Assembly: GCF_947488945.1 (NCBI RefSeq)
Contig: NZ_CANLBS010000001.1
Location: 434,001 to 498,000, forward strand
Reading direction: 5' to 3'
DNA length: 64,000 nucleotides
Source of the DNA: an uncultured Streptomyces sp.
GTDB taxonomy: Bacteria > Actinomycetota > Actinomycetes > Streptomycetales > Streptomycetaceae
Part shown: positions 53,646 through 61,928 of the stretch, piece by piece
Numbering within the stretch: the first letter of the stretch is position 1
Layout of the letters: each line of letters starts with the position of its first letter
Position numbers and translations under genes: made by a program
Notes under the pieces: generated by a model
What the model saw: the letters and a program-made list of their open reading frames with translations, nothing else
The model's database searches: none
Told to the model about the DNA's origin: nothing

Positions 53646-56600
53646 ATGCAGATCCGGCTGACCGTCCATGCGCCGCGCACCGGCCACGCACCGGCGCGCA
53701 CCTGCGACGTGCTCGTCACCGCCCCGGCGGGAACCGCGCTCGCCGCCGTGGCGTCGGCACTCGCCACGGCGGCCGCCGGGCCCGACGGCTCGCTCGGCGG
53801 CGGCACCGCGGTGTTCTTCGCGGGCCGCGAGCGGCTGGACGCCCAGCGAATCTCGCTCGGCGAGCCGCCCCTGGTGGACGGCGCGGTGCTGACCCTGCAC
53901 GCGCCCGGCGAGGACGAGGCGGCGGACGCCGGCGTTCCCGCCCAGCTCCACGTGGTCTCCGGTCCGGACGCCGGAGGCGTGCACCTGCTGCACGGCGGCC
54001 AGATCCGGATCGGCCGTTCCGCCGAGGCCGACGTCCCGCTGGACGACCCCGACGTCTCCCGGATGCACTGCGCCGTCACGGTGGGCGGCGACGGCCGGGT
54101 CTCGGTGGCCGACCTCGGTTCCACCAACGGCACGTCGGTGGACGGCACCGAGATCGGCGTACGGCCCGTGGGCCTGTCCCCCGGCGCCCTGCTGCGGCTC
54201 GGCGAGTCGACGCTCCGGCTCACCACCGGGTCCCGGCCGCATCCGCTGACCACCGCACCGGACGGCGAGGGGCACCTGCGGGTGGCCCGGCCGGACGCCG
54301 CGCACTCCACGCCGGCCCCGCAGACCCCGCCCGACCTCCCCGGACCGGAGGCCGGCCCCCACGGCCCGGCGGCCGGGACCACCGGGGAAGCCGCTCCGGA
54401 CGACCGGGGCGAGGCGCCCGCGCGGCGCGGAGGCCTCGGCGCGTGGGCGCGGCGGCTGAAGGGCGGCCGGGCCGAGGACGGGGGTCAGGACGCGGCGTTT
54501 CCGTCGTCCGCCGCGCCCGCCGGCGCCTCCGCGGCGGCGGCCCCCTTCGTCTCCGGCGCACCGGCGGGCACCTGGCCGGACCCGGCCACGGTCCTGCTGA
54601 CGGCGCTCGGCCCCGGTCCCCGGCTCTGGGAGCGGGACGCCTCCCACCCCGAGGCGCTCGCCGTCCGGCTGGGCACCACCGACCGGGCGGAGCTGCCCTC
54701 CGTGCCGGTCACCGTCGGCCTGCGGGAGGCCGGCTCGCTCGGTCTGGCGGGCCCCCGGGAGCGGCTGGCCGGACTGGCCCGCTCGGCCCTCGCCCAGCTC
54801 GCCGCCCTGCATTCCCCGGCGGATCTGGAGATCGTGCTGATCAGCACGGACCGGTCGCTGGCGCTGGACACCCGCCGCCGCACCTGGGCCTGGCTCGGCT
54901 GGCTGCCGCACCTGCGCCCGTCGCACGGCCAGGACTGCCGGCTGCTGGTCGCCTACGACCGCGAGCAGGCGGCGGCCCGCACGGCGGAACTGACCCGCCG
55001 GATGGACGAGAGTCCGCTCGGCCCCGGCTGGCCGAACGTCGACCGGTCGGCGGTGGCGCAGGCCGCGCGGGCGTACGAGGGGCCCTTCACCGTGGTCGTC
55101 GTGGACGGCGATCCGGGCACGGCCGCGCTGCGCGAGGCGACGGCCCGGCTGGCGGGCGCGGGGGCCGCGGCCGGCATCCATCTGATCTGTCTGGCGGAGA
55201 CACCGGCGGCCTCCCCCACCTCGCCGGTCGCCGCGACGTACGACGCCGCCTGCCACGCCTCGCTGCCGTTCCGCGAGTGCGGGGCGGTGGCCCTGCTCAG
55301 CGGGGACGTCGCCACGGCGCTGCGTCTGCTGCGCACGGCCGGCGGCCAGGTCGCGGGGCACGGCACGGTGGCGACCGTGGACGCGGTGTCCGTCGCGTGG
55401 GCCGAGCGGTTCGCCCGCGCGCTCGCGCCGCTGCGCGACGAGGGTTCGGTCGCGCTGGCGGGCCGCCCGACGACGGCCGCGCTGCCACCGTCCGCCCGGT
55501 TGCTGGACGAGCTGGGGCTCGCGCGGGCCACGCCCGCCTCGCTGATGGCCCGCTGGGCCTCCACCGCGGAGGAGCAGCCCGGCGCCTCGCCCCAGCGGTC
55601 CGCGCGGCAGGCCGGCCGGCCCGCCGCCGACGTCGAGTCCACCGGCTCGGGCCGCACCCTGTCGACGGGTCCCCGGGTCGGCTCCCAGCGCACCGCCCCG
55701 GCGGACCCTGGCCGCACCCCGTATCCGCCGACGGAGTACCCGGCCACCGACTCCGAGCGCACGCCGTACCCCCGTACCGACTCCGAGCGCACGCCCTACC
55801 CGCGTACCGACTCGGGCCGCACGCCGTACCCGTCCACCGACTCCGAGCGCACGCCGTACCCCGCCGGGGACTCCGGGCGGACGGCCGGTCCGGCCGGGCA
55901 GGCGGCCGTCGCCGCCGGGGGCGCGTACCCCGGACGGCCGGTGATCGTGCTCGGCGCCGGGCCGCACGGGCCGGTGAGCGTGGATCTCGCGGACGAGGGT
56001 CCGCACCTGCTCATCGAGGGCCCCGCGGGCAGCGGCCGCACCGAACTGCTCCGCGCCGCCGCCGCCTCGCTCGCCTCGGCGGCGAGGCCCGACCGGCTCG
56101 GCATCCTGCTGGTGGACGGGGCGGCCGACGAGCCCGGGGCGCCGGGCGACGGCCTGCTCCCCTGCACCGAACTGCCCCATGTCTTCGACCATTTGACCGT
56201 CTCCGACCCGGTGCGGATGCGGGAGTTCGCCCAAGCGCTCGGCGGCGAGCTGAAGCGCCGGTCCGAACTGCTGGGCACCCTGGACTTCGCCGAGTGGCAC
56301 GCCCGCCAGGAGGTCGGCCGCCGGTTCGTCGGGCAGCGCCGGCCCAGCTCCGCCGAGCAGCGCGGTGACCAGGACCCGCAGGCCACCACCGGCACCCTGC
56401 GGCTGCGTACCTCGACGGCGCGCGCCGCCGATCCGGGCCCGTCCCCGCTGCCGCGCCTGGTGGTGCTCGCGGACGACTTCGACGCCCTGGTCGCGCCGCC
56501 GCTCGGCAGCCCCGGCCGCCCGGCCGCCGGTTCCGTCGTGCGCGCCCTGGAGGCGGTGGCGAGGGACGGCGGACGGCTCGGCATCCACCTCGTCGCGACC

Positions 56601-56978
56601 TCCGCCCGGCCCGACCGCACCGAGGACACCGAGCTCGCCCGCGGCGCGCGGCTGCGGGTGGTGCTCGACCCGCCCACCCTGCCGCCGTCGCCGGACGAGC
56701 CCGCCCCCGGCCGGGGGCGCCTCGGCCACCCCGACGGCCGGGTCACGCCCTTCCAGGGGGGCAGGGTCACCGGACGCATCCCGCGCACCGCGACCCTGCG
56801 GCCCACCGTCGTGCCGCTGGAGTGGGAGCGGATGGGCGATCCGCCCACCCGGCGCCCGGTGCGCGAACTCGGCAACGGGCCCACCGACCTGGCCCTGCTC
56901 GCCAGCGCGCTGGAACGGGCCGCACGCTCGGTGAACGCGGGACCGCTCCCGCCGCTCGAACCGTACGCGGCACCCTGA
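53646..56978 (+). CDS. FHA-domain protein with EccC/FtsK-like P-loop region
   Basis: 1110 residues from the ATG at 53646. N-terminal ubiquitin-like fold (about 1-95), FHA domain (about 100-180; IRIGRSAEADVPL, DVSRMHCAV, DLGSTNGTSVDG) for phospho-Thr binding, then a disordered linker (about 195-310). Two nucleotide-binding-like regions follow: about 315-650 degenerate (no clear Walker A), and about 770-1060 with GPAGSGRTELL (residues 792-799), DRLGILLVDG and LPRLVVLADDFDAL. Walker A has Arg in place of Lys. Between them lie four DSERTPYP-type repeats (about 698-745). It resembles EccC-type type VII ATPases without their membrane anchors. Divergent from pkaA. Confidence 0.85.
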   Translation: MQIRLTVHAPRTGHAPARTCDVLVTAPAGTALAAVASALATAAAGPDGSLGGGTAVFFAGRERLDAQRISLGEPPLVDGAVLTLHAPGEDEAADAGVPAQLHVVSGPDAGGVHLLHGGQIRIGRSAEADVPLDDPDVSRMHCAVTVGGDGRVSVADLGSTNGTSVDGTEIGVRPVGLSPGALLRLGESTLRLTTGSRPHPLTTAPDGEGHLRVARPDAAHSTPAPQTPPDLPGPEAGPHGPAAGTTGEAAPDDRGEAPARRGGLGAWARRLKGGRAEDGGQDAAFPSSAAPAGASAAAAPFVSGAPAGTWPDPATVLLTALGPGPRLWERDASHPEALAVRLGTTDRAELPSVPVTVGLREAGSLGLAGPRERLAGLARSALAQLAALHSPADLEIVLISTDRSLALDTRRRTWAWLGWLPHLRPSHGQDCRLLVAYDREQAAARTAELTRRMDESPLGPGWPNVDRSAVAQAARAYEGPFTVVVVDGDPGTAALREATARLAGAGAAAGIHLICLAETPAASPTSPVAATYDAACHASLPFRECGAVALLSGDVATALRLLRTAGGQVAGHGTVATVDAVSVAWAERFARALAPLRDEGSVALAGRPTTAALPPSARLLDELGLARATPASLMARWASTAEEQPGASPQRSARQAGRPAADVESTGSGRTLSTGPRVGSQRTAPADPGRTPYPPTEYPATDSERTPYPRTDSERTPYPRTDSGRTPYPSTDSERTPYPAGDSGRTAGPAGQAAVAAGGAYPGRPVIVLGAGPHGPVSVDLADEGPHLLIEGPAGSGRTELLRAAAASLASAARPDRLGILLVDGAADEPGAPGDGLLPCTELPHVFDHLTVSDPVRMREFAQALGGELKRRSELLGTLDFAEWHARQEVGRRFVGQRRPSSAEQRGDQDPQATTGTLRLRTSTARAADPGPSPLPRLVVLADDFDALVAPPLGSPGRPAAGSVVRALEAVARDGGRLGIHLVATSARPDRTEDTELARGARLRVVLDPPTLPPSPDEPAPGRGRLGHPDGRVTPFQGGRVTGRIPRTATLRPTVVPLEWERMGDPPTRRPVRELGNGPTDLALLASALERAARSVNAGPLPPLEPYAAP

Positions 56979-57296
56979 TCCGGCACATGCCGGTGCGGAG
57001 CCGCCATTCCAGGACCACGTTCCAGGACCGCCCGAACTCCGGTTCACAGCACGGCTTTTAGGGCACACGCCGGGTAACACCTGCCCGCACCGGGGCAGTT
57101 CAGTCCTTGCACACCCCAACCCGCCCCACCTGCGACGACTTTGCCCGCCGGGACGTTACGAGCCGGTCACGATCGGTGCTCGGGGCCGCTCCGCAGTATT
57201 GCGACCCCCGGGCGCCCGGCGTAGGACTGTGCGCACGCACGACGCGCCACGCCCATGACGAGGCGGGCGGGCGCGTACTGGAGAAACGGGGCAGAA
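56979..57296. other. Intergenic region upstream of the sugar ABC operon
   Basis: 318 bp. An inverted repeat CTGCCC (57081-57086) / GGGCAG (57093-57098) is a possible operator for the sugar operon. The binding-protein gene has only a weak Shine-Dalgarno (GGGG). No gene is visible. Confidence 0.5.
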
Positions 57297-58655
57297 ATGC
57301 GCACAACCTTACGCATACGCAGGGCCGTCATGGCCGTCACCGCGGTCGGGGCGCTCACGCTCGCCGGTTGCGGCGGCGACGGCGACGACCCGGCGGGCGA
57401 AGGTCCGGCCAAGAACGGCGACACCTCGTCGAGCGTCACGCTCCCCAAGCTCGACGGGCAGAAGCTCTCCGTCGCCGCGGTGTGGACCGGGGCCGAGCAG
57501 GCCAACTTCACCAAGGTGCTGAAGGAGTTCGAGAAGCGCACCGGCGCCACCGTCACCTTCGTGCCGGCCCAGGACCCGATCATCAACTTCCTCGGTACCA
57601 AGGTCGCGGGCGGTCAGCCGCCGGACGTGGCGATGATCCCGCAGGTCGGCGCCATCCAGCAGGCCGTGGCGAAGAAGTGGGCGAAGCCGGTCGGCGCCGA
57701 GGCCCGTGCGCAGCTCGGCCAGAACTACGCACAGGTCTGGCAGGACCTCGGGTCCGTGGACGGCACCCAGTACGGGGTCTACTTCAAGGCCGCCAACAAG
57801 TCCCTGGTCTGGTACAACGCCCAGGTGTTCGAGAACGCGGGCGCCGCGGAGCCGAAGACCTGGAAGGACTTCATGGCCACCGCCGAGACGATCTCCGCCT
57901 CCGGCGTCTCCCCGGTCTCGGTCGGCGGCGCGGACGGCTGGACGCTGACCGACTGGTTCGAGAACGTCTATCTGTCGCAGGCGGGCCCGGAGAAGTACGA
58001 CCAGCTGGCGAAGCACGAGATCCCGTGGACGGACCCGTCCGTCACCGACGCGCTGACCACCCTCGGCGAGCTGTTCGGCGACGAGAACCTGATCGCGGGC
58101 GGCGCCGACTGGGCGCTGCAGACCGAGTTCCCCGCGTCCGTCACCCAGACCTTCACCGGAGGCGACCAGCCCAAGGGCGCCATGGTCTACGAGGGCGACT
58201 TCGTGGCCGTCAACATCGGCGAGACCGAGGCGAAGATCGGCACGGACGCCAAGGTCTTCCCGTTCCCGGCGGTCGGCGCGGAGTCCCCCGTGGTGACCGG
58301 CGGCGACGCGGCGGTGGCGCTGAAGGACGGCAAGGGGGCTCAGGCGCTGCTGACCTGGCTGGCCTCGAAGGACGCGGCCGCCATCTGGGCCGGCGAGGGC
58401 GGCTTCCTGTCGCCGAACAAGTCGCTGGACGCCGCCGTCTACCCGGACGACGTGCAGCGCACGATGGCGAAGGCGCTGATCGACGCCGGCGACGCCGTCC
58501 GCTTCGACATGTCCGACCAGGCGCCGCAGTCGTTCGGCGGTACGCCCGGCAAGGGCGAGTGGAAGATCCTCCAGGACTTCCTGAAGAACCCCGCGGACGT
58601 CAAGGGGACCCAGCAGAAGCTGGAATCCGCCGCGGCCGAGGCGTACAAGAGCTGA
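57297..58655 (+). CDS. Carbohydrate ABC transporter substrate-binding lipoprotein (SBP family 1)
   Basis: 452 residues from the ATG at 57297. The basic n-region MRTTLRIRR, hydrophobic core and lipobox LTLAGC (Cys25) mark a lipoprotein. The mature part is a type 1 sugar binder: VAAVWTGAEQANFTKVLKEFEKRTGATVTF, then QPPDVAMIPQVGAIQQ (pieces of the family's N-lobe), LVWYNAQVFENAG and WTLTDWFENVYL. It receives an oligosaccharide at the cell surface and feeds the two permeases encoded next. No dedicated ATPase is in the operon; Streptomyces sugar systems often share MsiK. The sugar is not known. Confidence 0.93.
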   Translation: MRTTLRIRRAVMAVTAVGALTLAGCGGDGDDPAGEGPAKNGDTSSSVTLPKLDGQKLSVAAVWTGAEQANFTKVLKEFEKRTGATVTFVPAQDPIINFLGTKVAGGQPPDVAMIPQVGAIQQAVAKKWAKPVGAEARAQLGQNYAQVWQDLGSVDGTQYGVYFKAANKSLVWYNAQVFENAGAAEPKTWKDFMATAETISASGVSPVSVGGADGWTLTDWFENVYLSQAGPEKYDQLAKHEIPWTDPSVTDALTTLGELFGDENLIAGGADWALQTEFPASVTQTFTGGDQPKGAMVYEGDFVAVNIGETEAKIGTDAKVFPFPAVGAESPVVTGGDAAVALKDGKGAQALLTWLASKDAAAIWAGEGGFLSPNKSLDAAVYPDDVQRTMAKALIDAGDAVRFDMSDQAPQSFGGTPGKGEWKILQDFLKNPADVKGTQQKLESAAAEAYKS

Positions 58656-58659
58656 CGCG

Positions 58660-60042
58660 GTGACGACCACGACCGCGGGGGGCGCCGGTACGCCGGCGCC
58701 CCCCGCCGACCAGAGCCCGCCCGTCCCCCCACCCGCGCCGAAACGGCCCGGCCGCAGCGTCACCGGCAGCCGCAGACTGATCGCGGCGGCGTTCCTGCTG
58801 CCCGCCCTGGTGCTGCTCGGCGCCCTCGTCGTCTATCCGATCGTCTACTCCGTCTACCGCTCGTTCCTGGACCGGGAGGGCACCGGCTTCGCCGGGCTCG
58901 ACAACTACACCGCCCTGTTCCAGGACGACACGATCCGCACCGCGATCGAGAACAACCTGATCTGGGTGGTGCTCGCGCCCACCGTCTCCACCGCGCTCGG
59001 ACTGATCTTCGCAGTGCTCACCGAACGCATCCGCTGGGGAACGGCGTTCAAGCTGATCGTCTTCATGCCGATGGCGATCTCGATGCTGGCCGCCGGCATC
59101 ATCTTCCGGCTGGTCTACGACCAGGCCCCGGAGCGCGGGGTGGCCAACGCGGTCTGGGTGGGCGTGCACGACACGTTCGCCGAGTCGGGGGGCTACCCGA
59201 AGGCGCGGCCGCTGCCGGTGCATCCGCTGAAGGCGGGCGGCGGCGGGGCGTTCGTGACGAAGGAGCCGGTGCGGGCGGGCGAGCCCGCACTGCTGCCGCT
59301 GGTGGGGGTCGCCCCGGACCGCATGCCGGACGACGCGCGGCCCGCGAAGCCCGTCTCCGACCCCGGCGACGGGATCACCGGCACCGTCTGGCTGGACTTC
59401 ACCAAGGGCGGCGGCGGAACGCCCAACGTCGTGGACCCGAAGGAACTCGGCCTCAAGGGCATCAGGGTCGAGGCGGTGAAGGACGGCAAGGTGGTCGCCA
59501 CCGCCACGGCCGGAGCGGACGGGGTCTTCACCCTGCCCGCCTCCGCCGACGGCTCGGTGCTCCGGCTGCCCGCCGACAACTTCCGCGAGCCGTACAACGG
59601 CGTCGAGTGGCTGGGCCCCTCGCTGGTGACCCCCGGCATCATCGGCAGCTACGTCTGGATGTGGGCCGGCTTCGCCATGGTCCTCATCGCGGCGGGGCTC
59701 GCCGGTCTGCCGCGCGAACTCCTCGAAGCGGCCCGGGTGGACGGCGCCAACGAGTGGCAGGTGTTCCGCCGGATCACCGTCCCGATGCTGGCACCGGTCC
59801 TCGCGGTGGTGCTGGTGACGCTGATGATCAATGTCCTGAAGGTCTTCGACCTGGTCTTCATCATCGCCCCCGGCTCCTCCCAGGACGACGCCAACGTCCT
59901 GGCCCTCCAGCTCTACCGGACCTCCTTCGGCACCGACGCCGACCTCGGCGTCGGCAGCGCCATCGCGGTGCTGCTGCTGCTCCTGGTGATCCCGGTGATG
60001 CTCTTCAACGTGCGCCGGATACGGAAGGAGGGGCGCCGATGA
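58660..60042 (+). CDS. Sugar ABC transporter permease (MalF type) with a roughly 160-residue extracytoplasmic insert
   Basis: 460 residues from the GTG at 58660, 4 bp after the binding-protein stop. A Pro-rich N-terminal tail (about 1-38), TM1 (about 40-60), TM2-TM3 (to about 150), then an insert (about 161-320) before the next TM. The EAA loop ELLEAARVDGANEWQVFRRIT and further TMs follow. Normal UgpA/MalF-like permeases are about 290-310 residues. The insert contains GTVWLDFTKGGGG and KGIRVEAVKDGKVVATATAG, like a small beta-sandwich (carboxypeptidase-regulatory or SdrD-B type). It sits where MalF has its P2 loop and may touch the binder. The end NVRRIRKEGRR is duplicated downstream. Confidence 0.9.
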   Translation: MTTTTAGGAGTPAPPADQSPPVPPPAPKRPGRSVTGSRRLIAAAFLLPALVLLGALVVYPIVYSVYRSFLDREGTGFAGLDNYTALFQDDTIRTAIENNLIWVVLAPTVSTALGLIFAVLTERIRWGTAFKLIVFMPMAISMLAAGIIFRLVYDQAPERGVANAVWVGVHDTFAESGGYPKARPLPVHPLKAGGGGAFVTKEPVRAGEPALLPLVGVAPDRMPDDARPAKPVSDPGDGITGTVWLDFTKGGGGTPNVVDPKELGLKGIRVEAVKDGKVVATATAGADGVFTLPASADGSVLRLPADNFREPYNGVEWLGPSLVTPGIIGSYVWMWAGFAMVLIAAGLAGLPRELLEAARVDGANEWQVFRRITVPMLAPVLAVVLVTLMINVLKVFDLVFIIAPGSSQDDANVLALQLYRTSFGTDADLGVGSAIAVLLLLLVIPVMLFNVRRIRKEGRR

Positions 60043-60147
60043 CGTGGCGACTCGCGTCCGCGGCACCCCCCGGCCGGGGGTACGGGGGTCGCCCCCCGGG
60101 AGACGACAGCAACGTGCGCCGGATACGGAAGGAGGGGCGCCGATGAC
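60006..60147 (+). repeat. 38-bp direct duplication at the permease junction
   Basis: Copies at 60006-60043 and 60110-60147 are identical, beginning CAACGTGCGCCGG and ending GGCGCCGATGAC. Each contains the end of the first permease, a Shine-Dalgarno (AAGGAGGGG) and an ATGA stop/start overlap. The 66 bp between them is GC-rich with inverted CCCCCC/GGGGGG tracts, looking like a small inserted element. Confidence 0.97.
60039..60146 (+). CDS. 35-codon mini-ORF bridging the two permease genes
   Basis: Starts at the first ATGA (overlapping the permease stop) and ends at the second ATGA (overlapping the next permease start). It reads MTWRLASAAPPGRGYG and finishes with the same NVRRIRKEGRR as the upstream permease. 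It has a good Shine-Dalgarno. No function; it is a by-product of the duplication, but if translated it would keep the coupling between the permeases. Confidence 0.55.
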   Translation: MTWRLASAAPPGRGYGGRPPGDDSNVRRIRKEGRR

Positions 60148-61060
60148 CGCCACGACCGAGACGGCGGGCGGCCCTGCCGCGTCCGCCGCGACCGCCCCGG
60201 CGAAGGCGCGTCCCGCGCTCGCCGCGCGGATCGCCGCCCGCGCGGGCGGCGGGGTGATGCGGGTCTTCCTGCTGCTGGTGGCGCTGTTCTGGCTGATGCC
60301 GACCATCGGCCTGCTGATCTCCTCGCTGCGCGGTCCGCAGGACATCGCGGCGAGCGGCTGGTGGCAGGTGTTCACCGCGCCGTCCGAGCTGACCCTCGAC
60401 AACTACCAGCGCATCCTGTCCAACCCGGTGATCACCGACTCCCTGCTCAGCACGGTGATGATCACCGTGCCGTCCACCGTGCTTGTGGTGGTGGTCGGCT
60501 CGTTCGCCGGGTACGCCTTCGCCTGGATGGACTTCCCCGGCCGGGACTGGTGGTTCCTGCTGGTGGTCGGGCTGCTGGTGGTGCCGGTGCAGGTGGCGCT
60601 GATCCCGGTGTCCGAGCTGTTCGGGGCCGTGGGCATCTTCGAGACGACGCTCGGGGTGGTGCTGTTCCACACCGCGTTCGGGCTGCCGTTCGCGATCTTC
60701 CTGCTGCGGAACTTCTTCGCCGAGATCCCGCGTGAGCTGCTGGAGGCGGCCCGGCTGGACGGGGCGGGCGAGATCCGGCTGTTCACCCGCGTGGTGATGC
60801 CGCTCGGCGGTCCGGCCATCGCCTCGCTGGGCATCTTCCAGTTCCTGTGGGTGTGGAACGACATGCTGGTGGCGCTGATCTTCGCGGACTCCGGTTCGCC
60901 GCCGATCACCGTGGCGCTCCAGCAGCAGGTCCGGCAGTTCGGCAACAACATCGACGTGCTGGCGCCGGGCGCCTTCGTGTCGATGGTGATCCCGCTGGTG
61001 GTGTTCTTCGCGTTCCAGCGGCAGTTCGTGTCGGGCGTGATGGCGGGCGCGGTCAAGTAG
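60143..61060 (+). CDS. Sugar ABC transporter permease (MalG type)
   Basis: 305 residues from the ATG at 60143, chosen because AAGGAGGGG lies 7-8 nt upstream and the start overlaps the mini-ORF stop. An Ala-rich N-tail is followed by six TMs. The EAA loop is PRELLEAARLDGAGEIRLFTRVVMP, and FLWVWNDMLVALIF and the C-terminal FAFQRQFVSGVMAGAVK are typical of MalG-type subunits. It completes the binder-permease-permease set. A hairpin follows at 61081-61114. Confidence 0.94.
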   Translation: MTATTETAGGPAASAATAPAKARPALAARIAARAGGGVMRVFLLLVALFWLMPTIGLLISSLRGPQDIAASGWWQVFTAPSELTLDNYQRILSNPVITDSLLSTVMITVPSTVLVVVVGSFAGYAFAWMDFPGRDWWFLLVVGLLVVPVQVALIPVSELFGAVGIFETTLGVVLFHTAFGLPFAIFLLRNFFAEIPRELLEAARLDGAGEIRLFTRVVMPLGGPAIASLGIFQFLWVWNDMLVALIFADSGSPPITVALQQQVRQFGNNIDVLAPGAFVSMVIPLVVFFAFQRQFVSGVMAGAVK

Positions 61061-61080
61061 CCGTCCCGCACGCGTACGAG

Positions 61081-61114
61081 GAGGCCGGCGTCCCCGCGGG
61101 GGTCCGCCGGCCTC
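61081..61114. terminator. Hairpin at the end of the sugar ABC operon
   Basis: GAGGCCGGCG (61081-61090) pairs with CGCCGGCCTC (61105-61114); the loop contains a secondary CCCCGCGGGG hairpin. It lies between the permease stop and the convergent tetR stop. Confidence 0.7.
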
Positions 61115-61133
61115 TCCCGTGTGCGTGCGTCCG

Positions 61134-61745
61134 CTACGCCCCGCCCCTGAGGGCCACCACCGCGGAGGCGGCGAGGTCGTCCAGGTACCCGCGGGGCAGG
61201 TCGCCGCGGACGACGACCAGCCGCCAGTAGAGAGGGCCCACGATGAGGTCGAGCGCGCGGTCGGGGTCGCTGCCCTCCGGCAGTTCGCCGCGGGCCACCG
61301 CCTCCCGCACCACGACCGCGGCGACGCCCTGCTGCGGGTCGAGCAGCGCGCCCTTGATCGCGTCGGAGATCTCCGGGTTGCGGGCCGCCTCCACCAGCAG
61401 GTCGGGGATCACCTGCGAGGCGACCGGGTGGCGCAGGGCGTAGGCGGCCAACTCCAGCACGGCGCGTACGTCCCCGTGCAGCGAACCGGTCGACGGGGCG
61501 GGCATGCCCTGCGCGGCCACGGCGGCGACCAGGTCCAGGACCAGCGCGAGCTTGGACTTCCAGCGGCGGTAGACGGCGGTCTTGCCGACCCCCGCCCGCC
61601 GCGCGATCCCCTCGATCGACATCCGGGCGAAGCCCACCGCCGCCAGCTCGTCGAAGACGGCCGCGCGGATCGCGTCGGTCACGTCTTCCCGCAGCACCGC
61701 GGCGCCCGCGGGCGTGCGGCGCCGGGTTCCCCGTTCGGTGGTCAT
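61134..61745 (-). CDS. TetR family transcriptional regulator
   Basis: 203 residues. The helix-turn-helix lies at about 25-70: AIRAAVFDELAAVGFARMSIEGIARRAGVGKTAVYRRWKSK, seen as IARRAGVGKTAVYRRW. The C-terminal TetR_C domain (about 85-200) has a varied ligand pocket. It is divergent from the TagGH-like exporter genes across 183 bp that hold two copies of a palindromic motif, so it likely represses those genes and itself. The ligand is unknown. Confidence 0.93.
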   Translation of the reverse strand: MTTERGTRRRTPAGAAVLREDVTDAIRAAVFDELAAVGFARMSIEGIARRAGVGKTAVYRRWKSKLALVLDLVAAVAAQGMPAPSTGSLHGDVRAVLELAAYALRHPVASQVIPDLLVEAARNPEISDAIKGALLDPQQGVAAVVVREAVARGELPEGSDPDRALDLIVGPLYWRLVVVRGDLPRGYLDDLAASAVVALRGGA

Positions 61746-61766
61746 GCCTCACAGGATAGCCGTAAC

Positions 61767-61783
61767 GACGAAACGGTTGCGTC
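61767..61783. promoter_or_regulatory. TetR operator candidate, proximal copy
   Basis: GACGAAACGGTTGCGTC, a 17-bp palindrome with one mismatched pair, 22 bp upstream of the tetR start. Shares 13 identical bases (ACGACGAAACGGT) with the distal copy. Confidence 0.6.
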
Positions 61784-61814
61784 CCGTCGCACCCCCGGCC
61801 TACTCTGACGTGAC

Positions 61815-61831
61815 GACGAAACGGTCCCGTC
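61815..61831. promoter_or_regulatory. TetR operator candidate, distal copy
   Basis: GACGAAACGGTCCCGTC, same motif with two mismatched pairs, 48 bp from the proximal copy (centre to centre) and about 95 bp upstream of the exporter gene. Confidence 0.55.
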
Positions 61832-61928
61832 CCCACGTTGGTGTGCGGTTTCCCCGCCGTTCTCCCAGCGTTTCCCCGGCTTCCCCGCGGGTCCCGACCG
61901 TTCTCCCCCTGCCTAGAAAGCGATCGTG

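Noticed and set aside
52944..57119. Minus-strand open frame of about 1390 codons opposite the FHA gene
   Set aside because: Antisense shadow of a real gene with FHA and P-loop motifs; composition is Arg/Gly-rich and lacks any domain.
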